Assembly (NCBI RefSeq): GCF_900109545.1
Contig: NZ_FOAP01000025.1
Location: 78,790-142,789, forward strand
DNA length: 64,000 bases
Origin: Stigmatella aurantiaca
GTDB lineage: Bacteria; Myxococcota; Myxococcia; Myxococcales; Myxococcaceae
Direction of reading: 5' to 3'
The translations under genes and the position numbers were made by a program. The notes beneath the pieces are model-generated. The model did not search any database. It saw only the letters and a list, made by a program, of their open reading frames with translations, and was not told the origin of the DNA. Below are positions 18,087-28,400 of this stretch, piece after piece. How positions within the stretch are numbered: position 1 is the first letter of the stretch; every line of letters starts with the position of its first letter.

Positions 18087-18265
18087 CCGTTTCCGCCACA
18101 AGTGGCATGGGTGGAATAGTTCAGGCAGGGGGAATGCCGGGAACGTAAGCAGGACATGCTCGGATTGGTTGTAGGGGTGGAAGTGGACGGATAGGATGCC
18201 CCCGCCGTTGACACTCCGCACATTCGCGGGCGGCTGATCGCCCCTCCACCACGGAGCCCCCGGAA

Positions 18266-19093
18266 GTGAATCGCCTCAAGGCCATCCTGCTCGCGCTGTG
18301 CTTCGGACCCGCGCTAGCGCTCGCCCAATCCCAAGAGGGGATGGGACTCGACCTCAGCGGCTCGGACGCCAATCAGGCCGAGGAGTCGCAGACCGAAGAG
18401 ACCCCTCTTGCCGCTGAAACCCCACCCGCCCCGGAGGCCGCCCCGCCGGCCGCCGAGCCCCCTCCGGAGCCCGTGGCCGTCTCCACGGACGTGACCTTGG
18501 ACGACCGGGTCAAGAGCGTTCAGCGAAAGGTGTACCTGAAGAAGGGCCGCTTCGAGCTGACGCCCCAGGTGAGCTTCTCCATCAATGATCCGTACTATTC
18601 GAAGCTGGGCGCCTCGCTGCGCGGGGCGTACTACTTCGCGGACACCCTGGCGGTGGCCGTGCGCGGCTCGGTGATGCAGGTCATTCCCTCGGAAGACGTG
18701 CGCATCGCCAAGCGCAGCTTCCAGTCGGCCATCTACAACTCCGTGCCCAACTGGGCCGCCATGGGCGACGTGGAGTGGAGCCCCCTGTATGGCAAGGTGG
18801 CCTTCCTCAACTCCATTCTCCACTTCGACGGCTACCTCGTGGGCGGCCTGGGCGTGGTGCAGACCGAGACCTCCTCGCTGCCGGGCCGTGGGCTCAACAT
18901 CGCCACCGACCTGGGCGTGGGCCTGCGCTTCGTGGCCAAGGACTTCCTGGCGGTGAACACTTCCTTGATCAACACCTCGTACGTGGATCAGCCCCTGGGT
19001 ACCAGCAAGGGGGCGCTGCAGAACGTCATGACGATCAACGCGGGCATCTCGCTGTTCTTCCCCCTGCAGTCCACTGGCCGGGAGGGCGAGTGA
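18266..19093 (+). CDS. gltB: Outer-membrane beta-barrel protein, GltB-like (gliding motility)
   Basis: The product has 275 residues from GTG 18266. A Sec signal peptide ends near ALAQSQ. A disordered Pro/Glu/Ala-rich segment (about 30-75) precedes a beta-barrel domain of alternating amphipathic strands (KKGRFELTPQVSFSIND, LGASLRGAYYFAD) ending in the aromatic C-terminus ISLFFPLQ. The barrel is shared with the following gene (same KKGRFE opening). The arrangement of two similar barrels then a TPR protein of about 675 residues matches the M. xanthus gltB-gltA-gltC order, which encodes the outer-membrane part of the Agl-Glt gliding machine. Assignment rests on architecture and synteny. Confidence 0.75.
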   Translation: MNRLKAILLALCFGPALALAQSQEGMGLDLSGSDANQAEESQTEETPLAAETPPAPEAAPPAAEPPPEPVAVSTDVTLDDRVKSVQRKVYLKKGRFELTPQVSFSINDPYYSKLGASLRGAYYFADTLAVAVRGSVMQVIPSEDVRIAKRSFQSAIYNSVPNWAAMGDVEWSPLYGKVAFLNSILHFDGYLVGGLGVVQTETSSLPGRGLNIATDLGVGLRFVAKDFLAVNTSLINTSYVDQPLGTSKGALQNVMTINAGISLFFPLQSTGREGE

Positions 19094-19905
19094 TGCGCGC
19101 CTTCTCTCTCCTGTGGGTGCTCTGCTGGGCGCCGGCCGTGGCCCTGGCCCAGACCGCTCCGCCCCCCACGGCCACGGAGCCCGTGCCCGCCGCGTCCTCC
19201 TCGGAGGCCGAGGCCGGCGACGTGTCCGAAGTGGACAAGGACGCGCTCGGGCCGCTGCGCGAGCGCATCCGCCCCGTGTCCGGCCACCTGTTCCTCAAGA
19301 AGGGCCGCTTCGAGGTCAGCCCCTCGGCGACCGTCACCTTCCGGGATGCGTTCTTCTCCAAGTACATCCTGGGGGCGTCGCTGACCTACCACCCCCTGGA
19401 GACGCTCGGGGTGGGGCTGCGCGCCGGGTACGCGCTCTCGGCGGTGTCCGGCTCGGCGCAGATCTGCACCTTCACCCAGGTGGAGGGGGGCGTCACCCGC
19501 GGGTGCCGCTCGCCGTCCTTCGAGCAGCTGGATGGCGAGGCCCCCGGCCTGCTCACCCTGATGGCGGGGGTGGACCTGCAGTGGGCGCCCATCTACGGGA
19601 AGATCTCCGTGCTGGCCGAGAAGTTCCTCCACTTCGACATGTACGGCATCGTGGGCGCCTCGGCGGTCCAGTACAAGGGGCGGCGTGCCAGCGAAGGGGA
19701 GGGGGGCCAGTCCTTCACCACGGTGGGTGGAAACGTGGGCATCGGCTTCCGCTTCTTCCTCAACCGGTACATGACGGTGCGCACCGAGGTGCGTGACCTC
19801 ATCTATGTGGAGAAGGCGGTTCTTCCCTCCACCACGCTGCGCAACCAGCTGATGTTCGAGCTGGGCTTCTCCTTCTTCTTCCCCACTGCCCTTCCCGAGT
19901 CATGA
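19093..19905 (+). CDS. gltA: Outer-membrane beta-barrel protein, GltA-like (gliding motility)
   Basis: The product has 270 residues. It has a signal peptide (cleavage near ALAQTA), a short acidic linker, and a barrel starting LFLKKGRFEVSPSATVTFRD and ending in FELGFSFFFP, a typical BAM-recognised aromatic C-terminus. Its ATG overlaps the gltB stop (TGATG) and its stop overlaps the next ATG, so three genes are translationally coupled. It is paralogous to the upstream gene. In M. xanthus GltA and GltB are porin-like partners of the periplasmic GltC. The extracellular loop CTFTQVEGGVTRGC could carry a disulfide. Confidence 0.75.
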   Translation: MRAFSLLWVLCWAPAVALAQTAPPPTATEPVPAASSSEAEAGDVSEVDKDALGPLRERIRPVSGHLFLKKGRFEVSPSATVTFRDAFFSKYILGASLTYHPLETLGVGLRAGYALSAVSGSAQICTFTQVEGGVTRGCRSPSFEQLDGEAPGLLTLMAGVDLQWAPIYGKISVLAEKFLHFDMYGIVGASAVQYKGRRASEGEGGQSFTTVGGNVGIGFRFFLNRYMTVRTEVRDLIYVEKAVLPSTTLRNQLMFELGFSFFFPTALPES

Positions 19906-21932
19906 TGCGCACCTCCCGACTCCTCCGTTTCGCCCTGCTCGGGCTTACGCTCGTGTGGGCCAACCCCGCCCCTGCCCAGAGCTTCGAGGGCCTCGACACG
20001 CCCGGCGCTTCGAAGAAGAAGCGCGGCAAGCAGGCTGCCAAGAAGAAGAAGCCCGCGCGTGGCAAGAAGGCCGCTCCGGTCGAGGCTCCTCCCGAGGAGG
20101 AGGCCACGCCCGCGGCGAGCGAGACTCCCGCGGATGCGGCCGCCACGCCCGCCGAGGCGCCCACGCCCTCGCCGGGGGTCGCGCCGGATCCGGTGCCCAC
20201 GCCGGAGGCCACGCCTACCCCCGCGCCCGCGCAGACCGAGGGGCTGGGGCTGGACCTGACGGGCAGCTCGTCCAAGGGCACCGCGCCCACCATGTCCTTT
20301 GACGCGGTGGACGTGTCCGGCAAGACCGCGGACCGGCAGCGCCTGGACGTGGCCGTGTCGCTCTTCAAGAACGACGAGTACGAGCAGGCCTCCATGTCGG
20401 CCTACGAGGTGCTCCAGGACCCGAAGATGTCGGGCCTGCACACCGAGGCGCGCTACGTGGTGGCCAAGGCCCTGTACCGCATGGGGCTGTACCACTCGGC
20501 GCTCGGCGAGTTCTCGAAGATCCTCGCGCTGGGCCCCCAGACGAAGTTCTTCAAGACGAGCCTGGAGTGGCTGTTCTTCATCAGCCGCAAGACGAAGAAC
20601 GAGACGGTCGTTCTCGATGAGATCGCCCGCTACGCCAACTACGAGTTCCCCGAGAAGTTCCGCAGCGAGTTCCGCTACCTGCTGGCGCGCTACCACTTCG
20701 TGCGCGGCCGCGCGCTCGACCAGGTGGGGCAGACGGCCGAGGCGGACAAGAGCTTCGAGGAAGTGAAGCGGCTGGCGCTGACGGTGCCGCGCACCGACGC
20801 GTTCTACCCGCGCGTGAAGTTCCTGCAGGGCATCGCGCTGTTCCGCTTCGGCACCAAGCAGAAGAGCGCCGATGGGCGCCGTGGCGACACCAACATGATG
20901 CAGTCCATCGAGGCGATGAAGGAAGTCGTCCGCCTCACGCGTCCCAACCCCGCCAAGGGCGGCGAGGAGGCGAAGCTGGATCAGTCCCTGCGCGAGCTGG
21001 CTTTCATGCAGCTGGCCCGGACGCACTACGGCATGCAGCAGAACCGCTACGCCATCTTCTACTTCAACAAGATCGAGCGCGGCACCACGCAGTGGCTGGA
21101 GTCGATGTTCGAGTCGAGCTGGGCCAACTACCGCGTGGGCCAGTATGAGCAGGCGCTGGGCAACCTCATCACCCTGTCCTCGCCCTTCTTCCGGGAGGAG
21201 TACTTCCCCGAGGCGCTCATCCTCAAGGCGGTCATCTATTACGAGAACTGCCGCTACCGCGAGTCCACCCTCATCCTCCAGGACTTCGAGCGCACCTACC
21301 TGCCGGTGCACGACCAGCTGGACCAGCTGGTGAAGAAGAACATGGACGCCGGCGAGTACTACAGCGTGCTCGCCGAGGTGCAGAAGAAGAACAAGGAGGG
21401 GCTGGAGAAGAACGGCACGGACATCATCCTGGAGCGCATCCTGCGCCTGGCCCTCACGGATCAGGACCTGAAGAAGACCAACGACTCCATCCTCGAGCTG
21501 GAGAACGAGATGGACCTGTTTGGCGAGAAGAAGGACACCTTCAAGTACTCCGAGCTGTCCAAGGCCCTGCTGGAGGGGCTCAAGGAGCAGCGCGTCTCGC
21601 TCATCTCGCGCGCGGGCATCATGGCCAAGGGCAAGCTGGAGTCGGAGCTGATGGCGCTCAAGCAGCTCCTGGCCAACGGGCTGCGCATCAAGTTCGAGAC
21701 GACCACGAAGGAGAAGGAGTTCCTCGAGGAGCAGCTCAAGGCGGGTGGGCGCACGGCCATCGTGAAGAAGTACCGGTACTCGGTGGCGGTGCCGGATGAT
21801 CAGCTCTACTGGCCGTACGAGGGTGAGTACTGGCGCGACGAGCTGGGCACCTACCAGTACACGATGACCAAGGGTTGCATCGAGCGCGACTCGGCCAACC
21901 GCGACGTCCAGGCGTCGAGTCAGGCGCGGTAA
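19902..21932 (+). CDS. gltC: Periplasmic TPR protein, GltC-like (gliding motility)
   Basis: The product has 676 residues. A signal peptide (cleavage near NPAPAQS) and a Lys-rich then Pro/Ala/Glu-rich low-complexity region (about 30-125) precede TPR helices from about 145 (LFKNDEYEQASMSAYEVLQDPK, ALYRMGLYHSALGEFSKIL). A long coiled-coil-rich C-terminal part follows (about 480-650). The length and layout match M. xanthus GltC, which binds the outer-membrane GltA/GltB barrels from the periplasm. It has a 4-bp overlap with gltA. Like its two neighbours, it carries the short motif GLDLTGS/GLDLSGS near the N-terminus, also found in gltB. Confidence 0.75.
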   Translation: MMRTSRLLRFALLGLTLVWANPAPAQSFEGLDTPGASKKKRGKQAAKKKKPARGKKAAPVEAPPEEEATPAASETPADAAATPAEAPTPSPGVAPDPVPTPEATPTPAPAQTEGLGLDLTGSSSKGTAPTMSFDAVDVSGKTADRQRLDVAVSLFKNDEYEQASMSAYEVLQDPKMSGLHTEARYVVAKALYRMGLYHSALGEFSKILALGPQTKFFKTSLEWLFFISRKTKNETVVLDEIARYANYEFPEKFRSEFRYLLARYHFVRGRALDQVGQTAEADKSFEEVKRLALTVPRTDAFYPRVKFLQGIALFRFGTKQKSADGRRGDTNMMQSIEAMKEVVRLTRPNPAKGGEEAKLDQSLRELAFMQLARTHYGMQQNRYAIFYFNKIERGTTQWLESMFESSWANYRVGQYEQALGNLITLSSPFFREEYFPEALILKAVIYYENCRYRESTLILQDFERTYLPVHDQLDQLVKKNMDAGEYYSVLAEVQKKNKEGLEKNGTDIILERILRLALTDQDLKKTNDSILELENEMDLFGEKKDTFKYSELSKALLEGLKEQRVSLISRAGIMAKGKLESELMALKQLLANGLRIKFETTTKEKEFLEEQLKAGGRTAIVKKYRYSVAVPDDQLYWPYEGEYWRDELGTYQYTMTKGCIERDSANRDVQASSQAR

Positions 21933-21940
21933 GCGGGAGC

Positions 21941-23248
21941 ATGGAGGAGCCTGCCCGGCGCGCATCCTTGCGCGCCGTCTTTGGTATCGTGGTGCTGGAC
22001 CTCATCGGGTTCGGCATCCTCATCCCGCAGCTGGGGGTGTACGGAGTGAAGTTCGGCGCCTCGGCCTTCACGGCGGGGCTGCTGGTGTCCGTGTACTCGC
22101 TGATGCAGCTCTTGTTCGCCCCGGTGCTGGGGCGGCTGTCGGACCGGTATGGCCGCAGGCCCGTGCTGCTCGTGAGCCTGGCGGGCTCCCTCGCAGGCTA
22201 TGTGCTGTTCGCCTTCGCCCACTCGCTGCCGCTGCTGTTCCTGGCGCGCATCATCGACGGGGTGAGTGGGGGCAACATCGCCACGGCCCAGGCGTACGTG
22301 GCGGATGTCACCCGCCCCGAGGAGCGCGCCAAGGGCATGGGGCTCATCGGCGCGGCGTTTGGCCTGGGCTTCGTGCTGGGCCCGGCGCTGGGCGGGTTCC
22401 TGGGGGCCTGGGGCGGCAACCTGGCCATTGGCCTGTTCGCCGCGGGGCTCGCGGGGCTCAACCTGCTCGTCACCTACCTGTTCCTTCCGGAATCCCTCCA
22501 GCCGGGCCGCTCGCCGGGGGGGCCGGTGCGCTCGGTGCGCGGGGCCCTCGGCGCGCTGCGGCTGCCGGTGGTGGGCCCGTGCCTGGCCCTCATCCTCCTG
22601 TTCACCACTGCCTTCGCGCAGATGGAGGGCACCTTCTCGGTGTTCCTCCTCTCCCGGTTCCTCTCCTCGGGGCCGGTGCCGCTGGAGGGAGGGCTCTTCT
22701 TCCTGAACGCCCACGCGAGCCCGGAGGTGCTGGCCCAGGCGAGCCTCCGCACCGGGTGGCTGTTCGCCCTGGTGGGCGTGCTGTCGGCGGTGCTGCAGGG
22801 GGGGCTGCTCCGGAAGCTCCTGCCGGACCGGCACCCGGCGCCCGGTACGGGCTCGCGGACGGGCCGGGAGGCGGTGCTGGTGGTGGTGGGATTCTCGGTG
22901 ACAGCGCTGGGACTCGCCGTGCTACCGCTGGCGCCCACCTATGGGTGGCTCTTCCCGGCCATGGGGCTGTTGGCGGTGGGCTCGGCCTTCACCAACCCCT
23001 CCCTGTCCGCGGTGGTGTCCCTGCACGCGCCTGCGGAGCGGCAGGGGGCTGTGTTGGGTACCTATCAAGCCTTCAGCTCCCTGGGGCGGATTCTGGGCCC
23101 GGCGCTGGGAGGATGGCTCTTCACCCGCTTTGGCCCGTCCATGCCGTATGGCACGGCGGCGGGGATGCTGGGGGTGGGCGCGGCCCTGGCACTGGGATTG
23201 GTGTCGCGCATGCGAATGGCGGACGCGGGCGCGCGGCAAAGCCCGTAA
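21941..23248 (+). CDS. MFS transporter, TetA/TCR-like
   Basis: The product has 435 residues from ATG 21941 (GGGAG upstream). About twelve transmembrane helices are visible. Motif A of drug:proton antiporters (GRLSDRYGRRPVLL) lies between TM2 and TM3, and FGLGFVLGPALGGFLG matches the TM5 antiporter motif. It most resembles the TCR/Tet subfamily, so it is probably an inner-membrane drug or metabolite exporter; the substrate is unknown. It begins 8 bp after gltC and may be read from the same transcript, though nothing suggests a role in gliding. Confidence 0.85.
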   Translation: MEEPARRASLRAVFGIVVLDLIGFGILIPQLGVYGVKFGASAFTAGLLVSVYSLMQLLFAPVLGRLSDRYGRRPVLLVSLAGSLAGYVLFAFAHSLPLLFLARIIDGVSGGNIATAQAYVADVTRPEERAKGMGLIGAAFGLGFVLGPALGGFLGAWGGNLAIGLFAAGLAGLNLLVTYLFLPESLQPGRSPGGPVRSVRGALGALRLPVVGPCLALILLFTTAFAQMEGTFSVFLLSRFLSSGPVPLEGGLFFLNAHASPEVLAQASLRTGWLFALVGVLSAVLQGGLLRKLLPDRHPAPGTGSRTGREAVLVVVGFSVTALGLAVLPLAPTYGWLFPAMGLLAVGSAFTNPSLSAVVSLHAPAERQGAVLGTYQAFSSLGRILGPALGGWLFTRFGPSMPYGTAAGMLGVGAALALGLVSRMRMADAGARQSP

Positions 23249-23249
23249 G

Positions 23250-24302
23250 ATGGGGGACATGGTGGGCACGTCGCAGGACCTCAAGGACATCACCATTGCC
23301 TTCGATGTGATGGGCAGCGATCACGGACCCGAGGAGGTGGTGCGCGGCGCCGCGCAGCTCTCCTTGGAGGCGCCCCACATCCACGCGTTGCTCGTGGGAG
23401 ACCGCGATGCCATCGACGCGGTGCTCGCCGAGACGAAGCACCGCGCCGAGCGCATCTCCGTGCAGCACGTGAGCGAGTTCATCGCCATGGACGAGAAGCC
23501 GGGCGAGGCGCTGGCACGCAAGAAGAACGCCTCGGTGGCGGTGGCCGCCCAGCTCGTCGCCGAGGGCGAGGCGCATGCGCTCGTCTCCGCGGGCAACACG
23601 GGGGCGTGCGTGCTGGCGTGCGCGCGCTTCTTCCAGCTCATTCCCGGGGTACGCCGGGCGGCGCTGGCGGCGGTGTACCCCACGCGCGGCACCCGCGGGG
23701 AGAAGGAGGATCCGTTCTCCCTCATCCTGGATGTGGGGGCCACGGTGGAGGCCACGGCGGAGGACCTGGTCACCTTCGCGGTGATGGGCTCGGCGTACGC
23801 GCGCATCATCTCCCGCAACGAGCGCCCCAAGGTGGCGCTGCTCTCCAACGGGGTGGAGCCGCAGAAGGGCCCCCCGCGGGTGGTGGAGGCGCACGCGCGT
23901 CTGTCCGCCATGCCGGGGGTGAACTTCGTGGGCAACGTGGAGGGCGTGGACATTCCCAAGGGCACCGTGGACGTCATCGTCACGGACGGCTTCATGGGCA
24001 ACGTGTGCCTGAAGATGCTGGAGGGCGTGCACGACACGGTGGTGGAGCTGGCCCAGTACGCCTACAAGGAGAAGCTGCGCTGGCGCGCGGGGCTGGCCAT
24101 GCTCTCCAGCGGCATCCAGCGCATCAAGGACATCACCGACTGGGAGCAGTACGGCGGGGCGCCGGTGCTCGGCTTCGACCGCATCTTCATCAAGGCGCAC
24201 GGGCGCTCGAAGGCGCGCGCCATCACCAACGCGGGCAAGGTGGCGGCGAAGGCCGTGGCGCACCAGCTCGGCACCGCCATCCAGGAAGGCCTGCCCCGGT
24301 GA
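23250..24302 (+). CDS. plsX: Phosphate acyltransferase PlsX
   Basis: The product has 350 residues from ATG 23250 (ATG 23259 is also possible). It spans the full PlsX fold: ITIAFDVMGSDHGPEEVVRGA, ALVSAGNTGACVLACARFF, ILDVGATVEATAEDLVTFAVMGSAYA, VDVIVTDGFMGNVCLKMLEG and a C-terminal GGAPVLGFD...IKAHGRSKARAI. It makes acyl-phosphate from acyl-ACP for phospholipid synthesis (PlsX/PlsY pathway). The usual partners rpmF and fabH are not adjacent. Confidence 0.95.
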   Translation: MGDMVGTSQDLKDITIAFDVMGSDHGPEEVVRGAAQLSLEAPHIHALLVGDRDAIDAVLAETKHRAERISVQHVSEFIAMDEKPGEALARKKNASVAVAAQLVAEGEAHALVSAGNTGACVLACARFFQLIPGVRRAALAAVYPTRGTRGEKEDPFSLILDVGATVEATAEDLVTFAVMGSAYARIISRNERPKVALLSNGVEPQKGPPRVVEAHARLSAMPGVNFVGNVEGVDIPKGTVDVIVTDGFMGNVCLKMLEGVHDTVVELAQYAYKEKLRWRAGLAMLSSGIQRIKDITDWEQYGGAPVLGFDRIFIKAHGRSKARAITNAGKVAAKAVAHQLGTAIQEGLPR

Positions 24303-25333
24303 GCTTGCCGGACCGCATCGATCCCCCGCCGCCGAAGCGCATCTACCGGTGGGACTTGGACAAGACGTACCTGCGCACGGACTTCGACTCGTTCCGGGAC
24401 TTGGTACGTACCGCGATGCAGAAGGCCCACCAGAAGGTGGCCGTGCCGGGGGCCTCCGCGCTCATCAAGGAGCTGGCGGACAAGGGCGACTCCCGGCTGT
24501 GCATCGTCTCCGGCAGCCCCACGCAGATGCGCGCGGTGCTGGAGGAGAAGCTCAAGCTGGACGGGGTGAAGTGGGATGAGTTCGTCCTCAAGGACAACGT
24601 GGGCAACCTGCTGCGCGGGCGCTTCCGCGCGCTGCGCGGGCAGGTGGGCTACAAGCTGCCCGCCATCCTGGAGAGCCGGGCGAGCGCCCCCGTGGAGGCC
24701 GAGGAGGTGCTCTTCGGGGATGACGCGGAGGCCGATGCGTTCATCTACTCGCTCTATGCGGACCTCATCGCCGGACGGGTGGACGAGCGCGTCCTCAACC
24801 AGGTGATGGAGGCGGGCTCCGTCTACCCGGACGACGCCGAGCGGGTGCGCCAGGCCTGGAAGAAGATCCCCGTGGCAGACCCCGTGCGCCGCATCTTCAT
24901 CCACCTGGACCGGCTGACGCCGCCGGCCCACTTCGCGGCGTATGGGCCGCGCGTGGTGCCCATCTTCAACTACTTCCAAGCGGCGCTGGTGCTGCTGGCG
25001 GATGGGCACCTGACGGCCCCGCAGGTCATCAAGATCGCCGTGGAGATGGTGCAGACGGCGGGGCACAACATCATCACCCTGTCCAACTCGTTCCAGGACT
25101 TGCTGCGGCGGGGCCTGCCGCTGCAGCAGGCCGCCGTGGCGCTGTCCCAGGCGCTGGAGGGGCCCAACGGGCTCCTGCAGGCGATGCGGCCGGTGCCGGA
25201 CATCATCGCCGCCTTCACCAAGCGCCTGGCCGCCCTCGGCACGCCGCCCCCGCCTCCCCGGGTGCAGGCGGTGGACTACCTCGCGCTGGTGTCCCACGCC
25301 CTGCCTCGCACCCACAAGGAGCGCAAGAAGTAG
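24299..25333 (+). CDS. APP1-like phosphatidate phosphatase (HAD fold)
   Basis: The product has 344 residues from GTG 24299, which overlaps the plsX stop. The HAD nucleophile motif DLDKTYL (DxDxT, about 18-24) is followed by the Ser motif IVSGSP and FGDDAEADA (motif IV acidic pair). This pattern fits bacterial relatives of yeast App1 phosphatidate phosphatase, which dephosphorylate phosphatidic acid to diacylglycerol. Coupling to plsX, a phosphatidic-acid pathway gene, supports a phospholipid role. The C-terminal third is helical and not recognised. Confidence 0.7.
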   Translation: MSLPDRIDPPPPKRIYRWDLDKTYLRTDFDSFRDLVRTAMQKAHQKVAVPGASALIKELADKGDSRLCIVSGSPTQMRAVLEEKLKLDGVKWDEFVLKDNVGNLLRGRFRALRGQVGYKLPAILESRASAPVEAEEVLFGDDAEADAFIYSLYADLIAGRVDERVLNQVMEAGSVYPDDAERVRQAWKKIPVADPVRRIFIHLDRLTPPAHFAAYGPRVVPIFNYFQAALVLLADGHLTAPQVIKIAVEMVQTAGHNIITLSNSFQDLLRRGLPLQQAAVALSQALEGPNGLLQAMRPVPDIIAAFTKRLAALGTPPPPPRVQAVDYLALVSHALPRTHKERKK

Positions 25334-25347
25334 GCGCGCGTCCGGGG

Positions 25348-25380
25348 AGGGCACCGCACCCCTTCTGCGTGCGGTGCCCT
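25348..25380. terminator. Bidirectional terminator hairpin
   Basis: AGGGCACCGCAC (25348-25359) and GTGCGGTGCCCT (25369-25380) form a perfect 12-bp stem with a 9-nt loop. It lies between the stops of two convergent genes (25333 on plus, 25406 on minus). It is the clearest hairpin I found in the window. Confidence 0.8.
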
Positions 25381-25405
25381 GGACGTCAGGCCCTGTCCGC
25401 GCCGG

Positions 25406-28400
25406 TCAGTCCGGACGGCTCCGGGGCGTGCGGCGCGGCCGGCGGAGCCGCCCGAGCCCCAGGGCCACCAGCGGCAGGAGGCCTCCCACCGCGCCGCCGC
25501 CCGCGCTGCATCCCCCGTAGCGGTCACCGGAGCCCGGCGGACGGCCCGCCCCCCGGTGGACCTTGAAGCGAGCCTCGGCGGAGCGGGGCCCCGCCGTCCC
25601 GGAGGCATCCGTCGCGTAGGCGGTCCAGACGTAGGTTTCGCCCCGGTGGAGCGGCTTGGAGAGGGTGAAGGAGGTCTGGGCCTGGCCGTCCTCGGTCACG
25701 CCTTGCCCCGAGGCCACCAGCCTTCCGCCAGACCGCCGCACCTCGAAGAGATAGGTGAGCGCATCCCCCTCGGGGTCCACGGCGTTCTGGATCCGCAGGG
25801 TGGGCCTGCGCTCGGAGACAAGGGCGTCGGAGGGGTTGAGCGCGACGGGCGCCGAGGGGGCGTCATTGCGCGTGTTGACGATGAACGCGTTGAGCGCCCA
25901 CTCGCTCGCGGAGAAGCCATCCAGTGCGCGGATGCGCCAGAAGTACCGCGTGTTCTCCTTCAACCTGGGCGTCTGCCAGCGCACCTGGCCATCCGCGTCC
26001 GGAGCCACCGGCGGGGAGACAGGGTGGTCCGGGGAGCTGAAGCGCGCGGTGGTGTCGAGCTCGAAGACATAGGTCAGCGTGTCCCCATCGGCATCCTGTG
26101 CGGCATGGGCCACGAGTGTGGGGGTGAACGAGGCCACTTGGCCGTCGGCGGACGGCCCGGCGAGCCCGGGCATGCCCGGCTCATGGTTGGAAGGCCGGCC
26201 GAAGGAGGTGGAGAAGGAGGCCACAGGGCCGTGGGCCGTGGCCCCATGGGGATCCGCCGCGGTGACACGCCAGTAGTAGGTGGTGGCGGGCGAGAGGGGC
26301 GAGGGAACGGTCCAGGCCGTGTTGCCGTGAGTGCCTGCCTCGGTGGCATCGGAGGTGAGCAGCGCCTGGCGCATCTCCGGGTCCGTGGTGAGCGTGAACG
26401 TATAGGTGAGCACCTCATCGTCGATGTCGAACGCATTGTCGGTGATGAGCGTGAGCTTGTCCGTGGATACCTGCGTCCCGTCCATGGGGTGGGCAGGGCG
26501 CGGGGCGCCCGGTGCATCGTTGATGGAGTTGAAAGTGATGGACTGCGGCACGCTCCAGGGACCGTGAAGCGCATCATCCGTGGCACGCACGCGCCAGGTG
26601 TAGGCGTGGTTGTCCGTGAGATCCTCCAGCGTCTCGCTCTCCGTGCCATCCGTCAGCGTGGCCGAGGTGGTGGCCCCCGGGTTCTGGTCCACCGTGACGT
26701 CGCGGAGTGGCTGGGTGAAGTCCCAGCCGGCGAAGAGCTGGAACTGGTAGCGCACCGTGGTGAGGTGGCCCGCCTCCGTCACGTTCTCGGTGGTGAGCAC
26801 AAGCTCGGGCGCATTCACCTGGGTACCGGACAAGGGCGCGTGGGCCACGGCCGCCTCGGGGAGGAGCAGCCCCCCGTGCTCGGACAGGAACTCCTCGCGG
26901 TTGTTCACCCCATCGCCGTCCCGGTCCTCGGCCGCGTCATCGTGCGTGGGATCCAGTCCCACCCGTTCCTCCCAGCTGTCCGCCATTCCATCGCCGTCGG
27001 CGTCCTTCCACAGGACGGTGAGGGTGAGGGTTTTCGAGTCCGAGGCACCGTCGTCATCGGTGACGGTGACGGTGACGGTGTGGGGCCGCCCCTCGGCGCT
27101 GCCCTGCGCGAAGCGGGGCGTCCACAGCAGCAGGCCATCGGCCGTCACGTTCAAGCCCTCCGGGGCGTTGCTGACGCTGAAGGTCAGCGTGTCCGCGCCG
27201 GGGTCCGTGGCCGTGAGCCGCAGCGCGAGCAGGCTGCCCTCCAGGGCCTCCGCCGGGGCGGGCAGCGCCAGCGTGGGGGCCACGTTCTGGAGGGGAATGG
27301 GGATGGACAACTCGGTGTAGCTGTCCTCATCCATCACGCGCACGACGGTGGTGAAGGGCTGCCCTCCCGCCGCGTTGTCGCGGAAGGTGTGCAGGGCGTA
27401 GGGCGTGGAGGTCAGGGCATCGAACGTGCCATCGCCCTCGAAGTCCCACAGGAACGCCTTGAGGGGATCCGCGGTGGCCTCCGCCGCGCCGCTGCGCGCG
27501 AACAGATCAAAGGTCATCGTGGAGGGCTCCCTCCCTCCGCCTGTGAGGACCCGGGCCTTCAGCTCCGACGCGTACGGGTGGGCCTCGGCGATGTCCAGCG
27601 TGAGGGTGCGCACCTCGGAGATGCTGCCGTCGGCATCCACCACGCGCAGGGCATACGGGCGCACGCCCGAGTCCGAGGCGACGCCGGAGAGGGTGATGGC
27701 CCCCTCGGTGAGGTGGGTCTCCTCCGCGTCCACGGTGAAGGTGGTCCCGTCGTAGCCGTAGTCCCACTGGACCTTCCACGGCGTGGCGGTGTCGCCCGGA
27801 TTGCGGAAGGAGGAGGTGAACTGGAAGGCACTGCCCTCGGTCAGCGACGTGGGGCCCTGAAGGGCGCTCAGCGCGGGGGCCAGGTCCTCGACGGTGACGG
27901 CCAGCACCTGGACGTTGCTGCGGACCCCATCCTTGTCGGTGATGCGCGCGGCGACGGTGAAGGTGCCGTCCTGGGGGAAGATGTGTTCGAGGGAGCCGGT
28001 ACCGGCCGAGGAGACGGTGGAGAACCGGTCCGGCGAGAACGTGACGCCATCGTGGTCCAGATCCCACTCCACCCGCCAGGGCGCATCCAGCCCTGGATCC
28101 GAGAAGGAGACGGTGAGGACGGTGGGCCTGTTCTCCTGGACCGCACCGGCGGTGGCCAGGGTTTCGAGCACGGGGGCCACGTCGGCCACGGTGACGGGGA
28201 ACTTCTCCACGCGGGAGCGGGTTCCGCTGGCATCCGTGACGCGCACCGCCATCAGGACCGTTCCGCTCGCGTACACCGGCGCCGAGGCGGAGAGGCTGCC
28301 CTGCTGGGAGGCTTCCTGGGCGATGTCCGGGGTGAACCAGCCGGGGAAGTCCGTGTCGAACTGGACCGTCCAGGGGCCGTCCGTGGCCCCATCCGGATCG

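Noticed and set aside
18103..18122. TGGCATGGGTGGAA-like stretch as a sigma-54 promoter for the gliding operon
   Set aside because: The GG half is near-consensus, but the GC element of the -12 box (TTGC) is missing.
18208..18236. Perfect TTGACA before gltB as a sigma-70 promoter
   Set aside because: No acceptable -10 lies at 16-18 bp spacing (sequence there is GC-rich), so the -35 match alone is not enough.
19803..21965. Open frame of 720 codons on the minus strand, opposite gltC
   Set aside because: Leu/Arg/His-rich shadow without start signal or domain; the plus strand encodes a coherent TPR protein.
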